A stretch of DNA of 64,000 bases from Undibacterium sp. CCC3.4 (GTDB lineage Bacteria > Pseudomonadota > Gammaproteobacteria > Burkholderiales > Burkholderiaceae_D), in NCBI RefSeq assembly GCF_034347425.1, contig NZ_CP133779.1, positions 930,001 through 994,000 of the forward strand, written 5' to 3'. Position 1 is the first letter of the stretch. Each line of letters begins with the position of its first letter. Under the pieces are notes generated by a model. That model ran no database searches and was not told the origin of the DNA. It saw nothing but the letters and a program-made list of their open reading frames with translations. Both the position numbers and the translations under genes were made by a program. Shown one piece after another: positions 17,838-25,868 of this stretch.

Positions 17838-20800
17838 TTACTGCACGAGCACGGTTTTCAACAAACTGTTCAAACCATCACTGACTGAGATCTGCAGCGT
17901 ATCGCCAGCCGCGGCAGTGCTCAGGTCAAGGTTCAGATTGCCACCGACGGCATTCATCGCCAGCGCTTGACGGCTGCCGCCCTTGCTCATCAACATCACG
18001 CTTAGCCACGGATAACGCGTATTGTTCCAACTGACTTGCAATTGCTTGCCGACTTGTTTGATGTCGGCCAGCTCAGGGCGCGCGGCTGCGGACAAGGCAC
18101 TCACACCCATGTTGCGCACGCTTGGGGCCGGCAGCATGCCGGTAGCGAGCGGCTGCGCATCCTTTTGCACCATGATGCTGACGATGCCTGAAATCGCCGG
18201 CATCACAAGGTTAAAATGCAGCTCCGCCAGGTGATCGACTTCTTGTACTTGGAAGCTGCGGTAAGTGGTCTTGCCATCGTTACTGACTATGCGCAATTGG
18301 TAACGGCCGCCTTCCGGCGCATCAACATACGTGCCAATGAGCGACTGCACCGGGTTGAGTGTGACATGGGCATCGGCAGAGATGACGCCGGAAACGAGCA
18401 TCATTGGCACACTCGCAGTCTGGCTCTGCAGCGCGGCGTGGTCGGCCGCCAACACAGTTTGGTAATTGGTACGGCCACGGATGTAAAGCGCCACTTTTTG
18501 GTAACTGTACTCGGACAGCCAAGTACCACTGCAATACGCCATCAAATCGGTCAATTTTGCACCGCTGACCACGGGTGAACTCAAGAGATTACTGCCTTGA
18601 TCGAACAAGGGCACATCGCTCAGTTTGGCACCGTCGGCGCCGAACCAAGGCAAAGGCAGCGTCGAGAAATAGGGATCGGTGCCGGTGGGACCACCGCAAG
18701 GCGCGTGTAACAGGCTCAGATTGTGGCCTACTTCATGCACCAGCACATTATTGAGTGAGTAAGCACCACCACGCATGTCATTGCCGATGGCTGTCAAGCC
18801 GGGCACGTAACCGAGGCCGGCCGTGCCATTGGCGGCAACCGCAGGGATCATGCCGAAATAATGCTTCTGACTGTTTTCAGCCACGCGCAATTGGTCGACT
18901 TGACTGAGTACATTGCCGTACTGACCGGTGCCGGTCAAGGAGTCGGCGAAGCTGCCGACCGGCGTCCACGGCGCATGCACGGTGACGACCACATTACCCA
19001 GCGGCATGATGCGTTTGAAGACGGCCATGACCTGCGCATTGGTCGGCAGTGTCGCCGTGTAGGCATTGATGGTCAGTGGCACCAACATCAGATTAAGCGT
19101 ATCGCTGGTATTGACATTCGGTGCCGCTGCCATGGTCTGCGCATCGGTGGTGGCGATATCGAGCACCAGACCAGGATTGACCAAGCTACCCGGTAGCGTG
19201 CCATAGCAGGTGCCGCTCAGGCTATAAGAAAGATTGACGTCACCATCGTAGAGCGGCAAGCTGGTCGGACAAGTCAGCGTGATGGCGCTACTGCTGCCGC
19301 GCACCCGCATCGACACGGCCGGCACACTGACAGGGCCGCTGGCGCTGGCATACAGATACACGCGCACCAAGGCATCGCAACCCGGCGTCAGGATTTGATA
19401 CAGACTACCCGGCCGTTGCGCCAAACTTTGCGCTACTTCCACATGGGCCAGACGGGTGGCCGCGCTATTCGCCCCAACCGTCAGGCGATAGCTGGCCGGA
19501 GTAGCCGTGTATTGATCGGCCGGCAAAGCGGCCGAGATTGTCGCGTTACCAACACTCAGCGCTGTGACCGCACCACTGATGCTGTCAACGCTCGCCACCA
19601 GCGGATTACTGCTGCTGTAACGCACGGCTTTGGTAGGCAAAGTCACACCGGCCAAAGATTGGGCCAGTGCTACCTGTATTATATTGCCACTGACGCCGAC
19701 TACGGTACTCGCATTAATATTGGCAAAACTCAGCATGGCTGGACTCAAACAATTCACATTGATGGTGACATCGACCAAGGCCGCCGGCACCCCGACCAAA
19801 GCCGAACTGACGCTACAGATCTGGCCATTGTTTGCTTGGGTCGCTATCGTCGCGCTGTAACTTCGGCCGCTCTGGGTTGGTATGAAGCTCGTTGTCACGC
19901 CGTTGCTATACAGCGACTGCAAGCCATAAACGCCGCCGCTATCATTGGCACCGTTGACACGCAGGATGATGCTGGCACCCGAAGTATTGTCAAAACCACT
20001 GACATTGAGCAAGATATTGTCAATCGCTCTGGTGGTCGCCAGCGTCGCAGTACTGGCGCTGGAGCAAACACTGGCATTACAGGCTTGCACTTGATAGCTG
20101 TGACTACTGTTCTGCGCCAAACCGGTATCAATTTTACTCAAGCTAGTCAGTGTGGTGCCGCCGATATCGATGCCATCGCGTGTTAACACATAGCGCAGCG
20201 CGCCAGTAACGCTGGCCCAAGAGACGGTGATGCTACTGCTGTTGACGACAACTGCCGTGGCCGCTGCCGGGACTGCTGGCGGAACGACCGGTGGAACCAC
20301 GGGTGGAACGACCGGTGGAACCACGGGAGGAACAACTGGCAAGGTCAAGGTTACAAACGCAGCTGCGGCACTCCAGCCCGAACAGCCACTGGCGTTACAG
20401 GCGCGCACCTGATAACTGTAGCTGGTCGCAGCAGTCAGGCCGGAATCGATATAGCTGAGCGCGCTGATTTGCGCACCATTGCCGACGACCCAAGTACTGC
20501 GTTGCAATTGATAGTAAGCAGCACCATCGACTGCGGCCCAAGCCAAGCTGATCTGCTCACTCGCGATCGCACTCGTTGTCGGCATGGCCGGCTGCGCCGG
20601 AATCGCCAAACTGGTGCTGGCTTTGGTAGTGGCCGAAATTTCATAGCCGCTGGCACAGGCGCTGCTCGAGCACGCCACCACGCGGTAGGTATAGGTGCTC
20701 GCGGCACTCAAGCCGCTGTCGGTATACCCGGTGAGCGATACGTGACCGAGCAAAGCGAAAGTGCCGCCGCCATTGCTGCGCCAAACTTCATAATAACTGG

Positions 20801-21017
20801 CACCGGCAGCAATCGGCCAGCTCAGGTTGACGCTGGTGTCGGAGCTCGCTTGCAGCGCCACTGAACTGACCGCGGCCGGCGGACTGGCAGCGGTGGGGGA
20901 ACTGCTGGTACTGCTGGTACTGCTGGTACTGCTGGTACTGCCACCACCACCGCCACATCCGGCTAACAGCAATGACATGGTGCTCAGCAAACAAAGTATA
21001 GTGCGTTTGAATTTCAT
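17838..21017 (-). CDS. Metzincin-like lipoprotein with fibronectin III and Ig-like domains
   Basis: A 1059-residue exported lipoprotein. The start at 21017 follows a GGAAAG ribosome site and opens a lipoprotein signal (MKFKRTILCLLSTMSLLLAGC, lipobox LAGC at residues 18-21); the frame is open a further 24 codons upstream. After a Gly and a Ser/Thr linker come three fibronectin III domains (roughly residues 45-135, 140-225, 255-335), the last two joined by VVPP repeats, then a Big_2-type Ig-like domain (around 430-510) and a C-terminal metallopeptidase region. The zinc motif is HEVGHNLSLLH (from about residue 760) and the Met-turn is DLMAYCSG (about 823). The nearby HAPCGG and SEYSYQ phrases resemble M66-type secreted peptidases. 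The usual Gly between the second and third His is Ser. Substrate unknown. Confidence 0.8.
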   Translation of the reverse strand: MKFKRTILCLLSTMSLLLAGCGGGGGSTSSTSSTSSTSSSPTAASPPAAVSSVALQASSDTSVNLSWPIAAGASYYEVWRSNGGGTFALLGHVSLTGYTDSGLSAASTYTYRVVACSSSACASGYEISATTKASTSLAIPAQPAMPTTSAIASEQISLAWAAVDGAAYYQLQRSTWVVGNGAQISALSYIDSGLTAATSYSYQVRACNASGCSGWSAAAAFVTLTLPVVPPVVPPVVPPVVPPVVPPAVPAAATAVVVNSSSITVSWASVTGALRYVLTRDGIDIGGTTLTSLSKIDTGLAQNSSHSYQVQACNASVCSSASTATLATTRAIDNILLNVSGFDNTSGASIILRVNGANDSGGVYGLQSLYSNGVTTSFIPTQSGRSYSATIATQANNGQICSVSSALVGVPAALVDVTINVNCLSPAMLSFANINASTVVGVSGNIIQVALAQSLAGVTLPTKAVRYSSSNPLVASVDSISGAVTALSVGNATISAALPADQYTATPASYRLTVGANSAATRLAHVEVAQSLAQRPGSLYQILTPGCDALVRVYLYASASGPVSVPAVSMRVRGSSSAITLTCPTSLPLYDGDVNLSYSLSGTCYGTLPGSLVNPGLVLDIATTDAQTMAAAPNVNTSDTLNLMLVPLTINAYTATLPTNAQVMAVFKRIMPLGNVVVTVHAPWTPVGSFADSLTGTGQYGNVLSQVDQLRVAENSQKHYFGMIPAVAANGTAGLGYVPGLTAIGNDMRGGAYSLNNVLVHEVGHNLSLLHAPCGGPTGTDPYFSTLPLPWFGADGAKLSDVPLFDQGSNLLSSPVVSGAKLTDLMAYCSGTWLSEYSYQKVALYIRGRTNYQTVLAADHAALQSQTASVPMMLVSGVISADAHVTLNPVQSLIGTYVDAPEGGRYQLRIVSNDGKTTYRSFQVQEVDHLAELHFNLVMPAISGIVSIMVQKDAQPLATGMLPAPSVRNMGVSALSAAARPELADIKQVGKQLQVSWNNTRYPWLSVMLMSKGGSRQALAMNAVGGNLNLDLSTAAAGDTLQISVSDGLNSLLKTVLVQ
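20277..20340. repeat. Tandem repeat encoding the VVPP linker
   Basis: Repeated 12-base units (GGTGGAACGACC and GGTGGAACCACG variants) encode the Val-Val-Pro-Pro linker between the second and third fibronectin domains. The copy number could vary by slippage. A second tract at about 20898-20941, built on CTGCTGGTA units, encodes the Ser/Thr linker next to the lipobox. Confidence 0.75.
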
Positions 21018-21198
21018 CTTACTTTCCGGGAAAAAGAGTAGCCGCAGCAAAGAACGAAGCAGGCCCAAAACAGGCGGCATCATGGCCAATGCGCAACACT
21101 GTGTACTCTACGGCAAAATAGATGCTTAATCGTCACTTCTTTTCATTTTGTTGCAATTAGTCAGCATTTTAAAAAGCACTGAGGAGCAATGCCAGACG

Positions 21199-21230
21199 AA
21201 AAAAACCGGCCTCTTGTGCCGGTTTTTTTT
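21199..21230. terminator. Bidirectional terminator after the propeller gene
   Basis: Stem AACCGGC / GCCGGTT with a 7-base loop, a run of A on the left and of T on the right. It lies 22 bases beyond the stop of the minus-strand beta-propeller gene and isolates it from the metzincin lipoprotein gene; the 21018-21198 stretch is that gene's upstream region. Confidence 0.85.
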
Positions 21231-21251
21231 GCTTTACTTCGCTTCGCTAGG

Positions 21252-22508
21252 TCAACGTAAGTTCCCGGTATGCCCGAGTGAGTAACGGCCCGGTTGCGGC
21301 CAGACTGTCAAGCCGTGCGGCTCTTGGCCAACGGCGATCTTGTTCATGACACCACTGCTGGTGTCGATGCGATAGACCACATCATCGAAGCGGCCCGAGA
21401 GCCATAAGAACTTGCCATCGGCGCTGACATTGCCCATATCGGGACTGCCGCCACCGGGTACCGGCCATTGCGCGACCACTTTTTCGCTGGCGAAATCGAT
21501 CACCGAGACGCTGCCTTTACCGTTTCTGCCGCCATGAATACGATGTGAGCCGCGGTTGGCGACATAGAGCTTAGTGTGATCGCGGCTCGGGTACAGGCCA
21601 TGCGCAGCCACGCCGGTGGCGATGAAGCCGACTTCTTTGAAGGCATCACCATCGATGACATGCACGCCATCGGCTTCCATATCGGCGACGTAGAAGCGCT
21701 TGCCATCGGGTGAAACGCGTATATCTTGCGGCATGCCTTTTTTGGAAGAGCAAATTTCTGTCGCGGTCGGCCCAGTTAAAGCCGGTACATCTTTAAAGCG
21801 GGTAGCCGGCATGGCGAGCTTCAAATACGCCAGCACACTGCGTTTTTGCAGATCGATTTTGACGATACTGCCATCGAATTCGCAGGTGAAGATGGCATAA
21901 CTGCCATCGATGGAAAAGTCGGCATGATTGATACCGCCGCACTGCGGCGTGGCGATCGCATATTGCAGCGCGAGCGTGTGCGGATCGCGGAAATCGAGCC
22001 TGTGCTTGGCTTCGGCGACGACGATGGCCGATTTTCCATCCGGGGTGAAATACAGATTATACGGGTCGTCGACCGGAATCGCCGTGCCCGGTTTACCGGT
22101 GCGCGGATCGACCGGGGTCAGGCTGCCAAAGTCAGAGCGTTCGGCATTATTAGCCACCCATAAGGTGCGCAAATCCCACGATGGCACGATATGTTGCGGG
22201 GCCTTGCCGACTTTGAATTTATCGACCACTTTAAGGGTCAGCGGATCGATCACCGTCACATCGTTGGAGCGCAAATTCGGCACGTACACACGCTCCAAAT
22301 CGCCTTTCAGAGCAGCGCTGATTTGATTGCTGTTGGTGGCGCTGTAAAGATTGTGCGCATCAAGTACTGGCGGCATGCCGGCCACGGTCTTGATGGCACT
22401 GGCTGCAGCCGCTGCCGGCACGGCCGCCACGCTGAGCAATTGAAAACCGCACAGGCCTAAGCTAGCGATGAGCGCGCCGAGCGCGAGGTAATTCGTTTTA
22501 AAATGCAT
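21252..22508 (-). CDS. Exported YncE-like beta-propeller protein
   Basis: A 418-residue protein with an N-terminal signal peptide (about residues 1-36, ending AVPAAAAA) followed by YVTN/YncE-type propeller blades: VYVPNLRSNDVTVIDPLTLKV, TLWVANNAERSDFGSL, NLYFTPDGKSAIVV, DIRVSPDGKRFYVADMEADGVHVID, KLYVANRGSHRIHGGRNGKG and KFLWLSGRFDDVVYRID. Such seven-bladed propellers act outside the cytoplasm, often as binding or scaffold proteins; the ligand is unknown. Its ATG is 26 bases after the stop of the creatininase-like gene on the same strand, and a terminator follows, so the two form a small operon of exported proteins. Confidence 0.85.
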   Translation of the reverse strand: MHFKTNYLALGALIASLGLCGFQLLSVAAVPAAAAASAIKTVAGMPPVLDAHNLYSATNSNQISAALKGDLERVYVPNLRSNDVTVIDPLTLKVVDKFKVGKAPQHIVPSWDLRTLWVANNAERSDFGSLTPVDPRTGKPGTAIPVDDPYNLYFTPDGKSAIVVAEAKHRLDFRDPHTLALQYAIATPQCGGINHADFSIDGSYAIFTCEFDGSIVKIDLQKRSVLAYLKLAMPATRFKDVPALTGPTATEICSSKKGMPQDIRVSPDGKRFYVADMEADGVHVIDGDAFKEVGFIATGVAAHGLYPSRDHTKLYVANRGSHRIHGGRNGKGSVSVIDFASEKVVAQWPVPGGGSPDMGNVSADGKFLWLSGRFDDVVYRIDTSSGVMNKIAVGQEPHGLTVWPQPGRYSLGHTGNLR

Positions 22509-22534
22509 GTTGACTATTCTTACAAAAGACTGCG

Positions 22535-23377
22535 TTATCGGACCACGGTGGCGCGTTTGATCGCCGCCACGCTGGTTTCTATAATTTGTTTCACGGCCAG
22601 TTGCCCGAGCTCGTCCGTGGCGCGGCGCGGATCGCCATACACGCCCTCGCTCTCACTCGGTTTGCCCGCATGCGCGAGCGCTGCACTGCGCACCAGCTCA
22701 GGCACCAGCGCCAGCGTGACGGCGGTATCGGCCAAGCCGGCATGTGTACCGATTTCGGCCATACTAAACCCGCGCTGGCGCAGGGTATTGACGTAGCTCA
22801 CGGAAACCGCCTGATAGTACTCAGGCAGCGCATGCACACGAGTTTGCGGATCGTGCGCCCATTCGCGGTTGAGACGGCTGGCGACATGCTCGAGATTTTT
22901 CTGGTAGCCACCGTGATCGCCAAGCAATACCACATCATGAAAGCCGTGCTGCTTGAAACTGCGTGCCACGCCTTCCAGCAAGGCTTCGAAGGCGGCCTCA
23001 GGAATCGAGATCGTGCCGGCAAAGCGCATATGCCCGGTCGGCGGATGAATCGCCCCCTCCGGCACATACGCCAATACCGGCGCGACCACGGCATTGCCCA
23101 AGCTTTGTGCAATCCGCTGTGCCAGTACTTGGCCGCGTAGATTATGCTTGCCGAGTGCCAGATACGGCCCACTTTGTTCGGTGCCGCCGATCGGAATGAG
23201 GATGGTGCTGGTACCGGCCGCAACGCGGCTGCGCAGCTCCGTTGCAGTCAGTTTTTCCAGCTCGGTTTCGGCCGCCTGTAAGGGCGTGTGTAGCGAGAGC
23301 AGCAAGGCAGCGGAGCACAGCAGCACGCCGCGGACAGCGCGCGTTTGGTGCGCGATCATTGTAAAATAAGAATTCAT
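22535..23377 (-). CDS. Exported creatininase-family protein
   Basis: A 280-residue protein of the creatininase (metal-dependent amidohydrolase) family. The start at 23377 precedes a signal peptide (VRGVLLCSAALLLSLHTPLQAAE); a GGAGG lies about eleven bases upstream, and ATG 23362 is an alternative. The frame is open upstream but the added residues are unlike any family member. Family phrases are IPIGGTEQSGPYLALGKHN, LLGDHGGYQKN and THAGLADTAVTLAL. Compared with creatininase, the first ligand Glu is kept, but the His two residues later is Ser and the Asp nine residues further is His; the ETS-like motif reads DTA. The metal site is therefore altered and creatinine is unlikely as substrate. It is the first gene of an operon with the propeller gene. 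Confidence 0.82.
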   Translation of the reverse strand: MNSYFTMIAHQTRAVRGVLLCSAALLLSLHTPLQAAETELEKLTATELRSRVAAGTSTILIPIGGTEQSGPYLALGKHNLRGQVLAQRIAQSLGNAVVAPVLAYVPEGAIHPPTGHMRFAGTISIPEAAFEALLEGVARSFKQHGFHDVVLLGDHGGYQKNLEHVASRLNREWAHDPQTRVHALPEYYQAVSVSYVNTLRQRGFSMAEIGTHAGLADTAVTLALVPELVRSAALAHAGKPSESEGVYGDPRRATDELGQLAVKQIIETSVAAIKRATVVR

Positions 23378-23578
23378 GCAAGGATTATCCTCCCGGAAAG
23401 CATGAACGGAAACGCAGTACGCGGTTTTTTTTGTAAAAAAAGACCATGCCAAGCAATTTCGCGCTGAGATTACTCTGAGCATCATGACAATTAGACAAAA
23501 TCTTACACAAAAAAACACGAAAGCCTATTTTTTCAGCAAAAAACCTGCAAGATTTTCGGGCAAGCCGGCGCATCGGGG

Positions 23579-23584
23579 TATAAT
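23579..23584 (+). promoter_or_regulatory. Strong -10 element ahead of infA
   Basis: A consensus TATAAT is followed by a GC-rich discriminator (CCTCGC). No good -35 is seen at 17 bases. A start near 23591 would give infA a leader of about 325 bases. GC-rich discriminators are typical of stringently controlled promoters of the translation machinery. Confidence 0.5.
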
Positions 23585-23590
23585 CCTCGC

Positions 23591-23916
23591 TTGTAGCCCG
23601 GTTTTCTTTTGTTCAAACAGATGATCTTGCCTCTGTGATATTTTTGGACACCCCTTGTGTTGTATGTCGTGGTGACCTTGAGCTCGTTTCAATCACGCCC
23701 ACTGTCTTTGCTTGCTACCGATTGAGCATCGCAAAACCAGCCTGCACAATGCCTTAATTTTGCGCGATTGCACAGACAGTGCAAATCAAGGTGCGTCTGG
23801 CAGTCTGTCGCACTGCTAACAACAACTGCAAACGTCCGGCCGGCGATCTGGTTCGTTGGCCGACATGTACCGCCAAAAACTGGCTGTACCTATCCTTTTA
23901 TGAATGTGAATATACA
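23591..23916 (+). promoter_or_regulatory. Long structured leader of infA
   Basis: The 325 bases between the putative promoter and infA hold no convincing gene. Two compact hairpins are visible: TTGCAC-5-GTGCAA (23768-23784) and GCAGT-7-ACTGC (23800-23816). The infA frame happens to be open through the second half (from 23779) but the residues there do not resemble IF-1. A long leader is compatible with cold-shock or growth-rate control; the alternative is simply a distant promoter or an unrecognised small RNA. Confidence 0.4.
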
Positions 23917-24180
23917 ATGGCAAAAGAAGAACTTTTAGAAATGAGCGGAATGGTAGAAGAAGTGTTGCCGGATTCCCGCTTTCGCGTGAATCTGGAAAAC
24001 GGTCATCAATTGATCGCTTACACTTCCGGCAAAATGCGTCAGCATCACATCCGCATTCTTGCGGGTGATAAAGTGACATTAGAAATGTCGCCTTACGATT
24101 TGAGCAAAGGCCGTATCACTTTCCGCCATATCGAAAAGCACAATGGCGGCAATTCCGGCCAGCCTCGTCGTCGCTATTAA
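23917..24180 (+). CDS. infA: Translation initiation factor IF-1
   Basis: An 87-residue S1/OB-fold protein that binds the ribosomal A site during initiation. From ATG 23917 it reads [20 protein letters not shown] and keeps the core [29 protein letters not shown] and [12 protein letters not shown]. It is longer than the usual 72 residues through a polar tail ([17 protein letters not shown]). Burkholderiales commonly carry a second, longer infA outside the ribosomal-protein operon, and this looks like that copy, standing alone between unrelated minus-strand genes. A terminator follows directly. Confidence 0.93.
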   Translation: MAKEELLEMSGMVEEVLPDSRFRVNLENGHQLIAYTSGKMRQHHIRILAGDKVTLEMSPYDLSKGRITFRHIEKHNGGNSGQPRRRY

Positions 24181-24218
24181 GCGCTGCCGATCAGCCGCTT
24201 GAATGCAGGCTGCCATTG

Positions 24219-24252
24219 AAAAAAGCGAGGATTTTCCTCGCTTTTGTTTTTT
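24219..24252. terminator. Bidirectional terminator between infA and the malonate operon
   Basis: Stem AAAAGCGAGGA / TCCTCGCTTTT with a 3-base loop, followed by a T-rich run on the plus strand and preceded by A residues, so it can end infA and also leftward transcription leaving the carboxymuconolactone-decarboxylase-like gene. Confidence 0.85.
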
Positions 24253-24267
24253 CTTTGTAGTCCAGCC

Positions 24268-24891
24268 TTACGGAAAGCGCGGCAGCGGTTTGCCATCAGC
24301 CGGCAACTGATACTGCGCCACGTTCATCTGCATCGCCAACAAAGTGTAATAGGCATTGATACCGGTCAGATCAACCACGCCTTTACGTCCGAAGCGCTGC
24401 TCGGCACGCGCATACAGGGTATCGGACACGCGCTTGTTACGATGTAATTCGATAGAAAAATCGTATACGATGGCTTCGTCTTCCGACATCTTTTCCGGCC
24501 GTCGACCATCGGCAATCGCGGCCGCCAAGGCTGGTGCGATACCGGCTTTGAGGGCCAGCGGATGATGCACATACCATTCATAATCTTGGCTCCATTCGCG
24601 CGCCGTAATCAGGATCACCAGTTCGCTCAAGGTGGTACCGAGTGCCGATTGGTAGCGCAGATAATCGCCCATGGCACGGGCCTGGCTCATCACTTGCGGG
24701 CTGTACATGAGTGATTCGAACGGGCCGAACACCGGTACTTTCCGGGTTTTTAAAAACTCGTCGGCAGCCAACTTCTGCTCCTCCGTGTACTGTGACGGCG
24801 CGATGGTGGGCAAGCGTTCCGCCGCGCTGGCAGCGAGTTGAACCGTACTGATGATGCACATGGCGATGCCCCTGGTAATGAACTGCTTCAT
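24268..24891 (-). CDS. Exported carboxymuconolactone decarboxylase-like protein
   Basis: A 207-residue member of the carboxymuconolactone decarboxylase/AhpD superfamily. An N-terminal signal peptide (residues 1-24, ending AASAAE) predicts export, which is unusual for cytosolic relatives. The core helices contain LSELVILITAREWSQDYEWYVHHPLALKAGI; there is no CxxC, so AhpD-type peroxidase activity is unlikely. AGGAG lies six bases before the ATG. It begins only 29 bases after the mdcH stop on the same strand and the next terminator is beyond it, so it may be the last gene of the malonate operon. Function unknown. Confidence 0.8.
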   Translation of the reverse strand: MKQFITRGIAMCIISTVQLAASAAERLPTIAPSQYTEEQKLAADEFLKTRKVPVFGPFESLMYSPQVMSQARAMGDYLRYQSALGTTLSELVILITAREWSQDYEWYVHHPLALKAGIAPALAAAIADGRRPEKMSEDEAIVYDFSIELHRNKRVSDTLYARAEQRFGRKGVVDLTGINAYYTLLAMQMNVAQYQLPADGKPLPRFP

Positions 24892-24920
24892 GCTGGTCTC
24901 CTGGTGAAAAAATCTTAGGT

Positions 24921-25868
24921 TCAGTCAGCGACTTGTCGCTGCAACCATTGTGCTACCCCTTGTATGCTACGAAACTCACTGACCGAACGCACCGCGATGT
25001 GCCGATGGCGCGCTCGTAGCATGCGCGACAGCGCCGCTCCGGGGCCGAGTTCCAGCGCCACGCGGACGCCAGCTTCATTGAGCGCATCCATGCAGTCGTG
25101 CCAGCGTATGGTATGACTCAATTGCGCCAACAAATTTTGCTGCAGCTCTGCGGCGACGAAGCTGATACGGCCGTCCAGCCCAGCCAGTACCGGCACATCA
25201 CTGTCGTGCCAAGTCATCTGCGCCAAGGCGGCGGCCAACAGCGGCGTGGCAGCGCTCATCAAGGGCGTGTGTGAGGCAATGTGAACTGGCAGCGTGCTCA
25301 GGCTCAGGTGTCGATTGGGCAGCGCTTGCAAGGCTAGCTCGGCGCGCACGATAGCCGCCGCCGGGCCGGCCAGGATGGCTTGATTTTCTGCGGTGATGAT
25401 GGCCAGCGCGATGGCACTGTGTTGTTGGCGGCAGAATTCAGCCAACTCGGCAATGGCGACGCCACCGACCGCCAGCATCGCCTGTGGCGCATCGGCAGCA
25501 CAACACGACTCCATAGCCAGTGCACGCTGACGTGCCAACGCAACCGCAGCGGGCCAACTGCAGGCACCGGCCAACGCTTGTGCCGTCACTTCGCCGATGC
25601 TGTAACCAGCGACCAGATCGATCGCCGGCAAATGGGCGCGCACTGCACTGAAATTGGCCAGACTGGCCGCGACGATCAAGGGTTGTGCATACCGATTGGC
25701 AAACAAGTGCGCCGGTGTGTGCAGCGCTTGCGCCAGTGGCATGCCGAATTCGCCGCGCTGCTCACAGTCGTTCAAGAACGCGCTGGCAGCGCTGTCGTCG
25801 GCGGCCAGCGCCAACATCTCGGCATGCTGAGCACCCTGACCAGGACACAGCAGCGCAAATTCAGCCAT
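24921..25868 (-). CDS. mdcH: Malonate decarboxylase epsilon subunit (malonyl-CoA:ACP transacylase)
   Basis: A 315-residue acyltransferase that loads malonyl groups from malonyl-CoA onto the MdcC carrier protein to prime the decarboxylase. The start ATG 25868 (MAEFALLCPGQGAQ) overlaps the end of mdcB by eight bases; the frame is open upstream but that part is the mdcB shadow. Active-site signatures are GQGAQ (residues 10-14), the nucleophile elbow GYSIGE near residue 91, and the conserved HIASHTPLM near residue 200 carrying the catalytic His. It is the last mdc gene in the cluster. Confidence 0.92.
   Translation of the reverse strand: MAEFALLCPGQGAQHAEMLALAADDSAASAFLNDCEQRGEFGMPLAQALHTPAHLFANRYAQPLIVAASLANFSAVRAHLPAIDLVAGYSIGEVTAQALAGACSWPAAVALARQRALAMESCCAADAPQAMLAVGGVAIAELAEFCRQQHSAIALAIITAENQAILAGPAAAIVRAELALQALPNRHLSLSTLPVHIASHTPLMSAATPLLAAALAQMTWHDSDVPVLAGLDGRISFVAAELQQNLLAQLSHTIRWHDCMDALNEAGVRVALELGPGAALSRMLRARHRHIAVRSVSEFRSIQGVAQWLQRQVAD

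Noticed and set aside
17588..17884. 98-codon plus-strand frame before the metzincin gene end
   Set aside because: It runs into the 3' end of a well-supported opposite-strand gene and shows no family features.
19395..20186. 263-codon plus-strand frame opposite the metzincin lipoprotein gene
   Set aside because: Thr/Arg/Gly-rich shadow of a Ser/Ala/Thr-rich coding sequence with no signal or motif.
20277..20340. Regular repeats that could suggest a CRISPR array
   Set aside because: Units are 12 bases, in frame, without unique spacers, and encode a Val-Pro linker.
23779..23916. N-terminal extension of IF-1 from an upstream ATG
   Set aside because: The 46 extra residues do not resemble IF-1, and ATG 23917 gives the exact conserved N-terminus.
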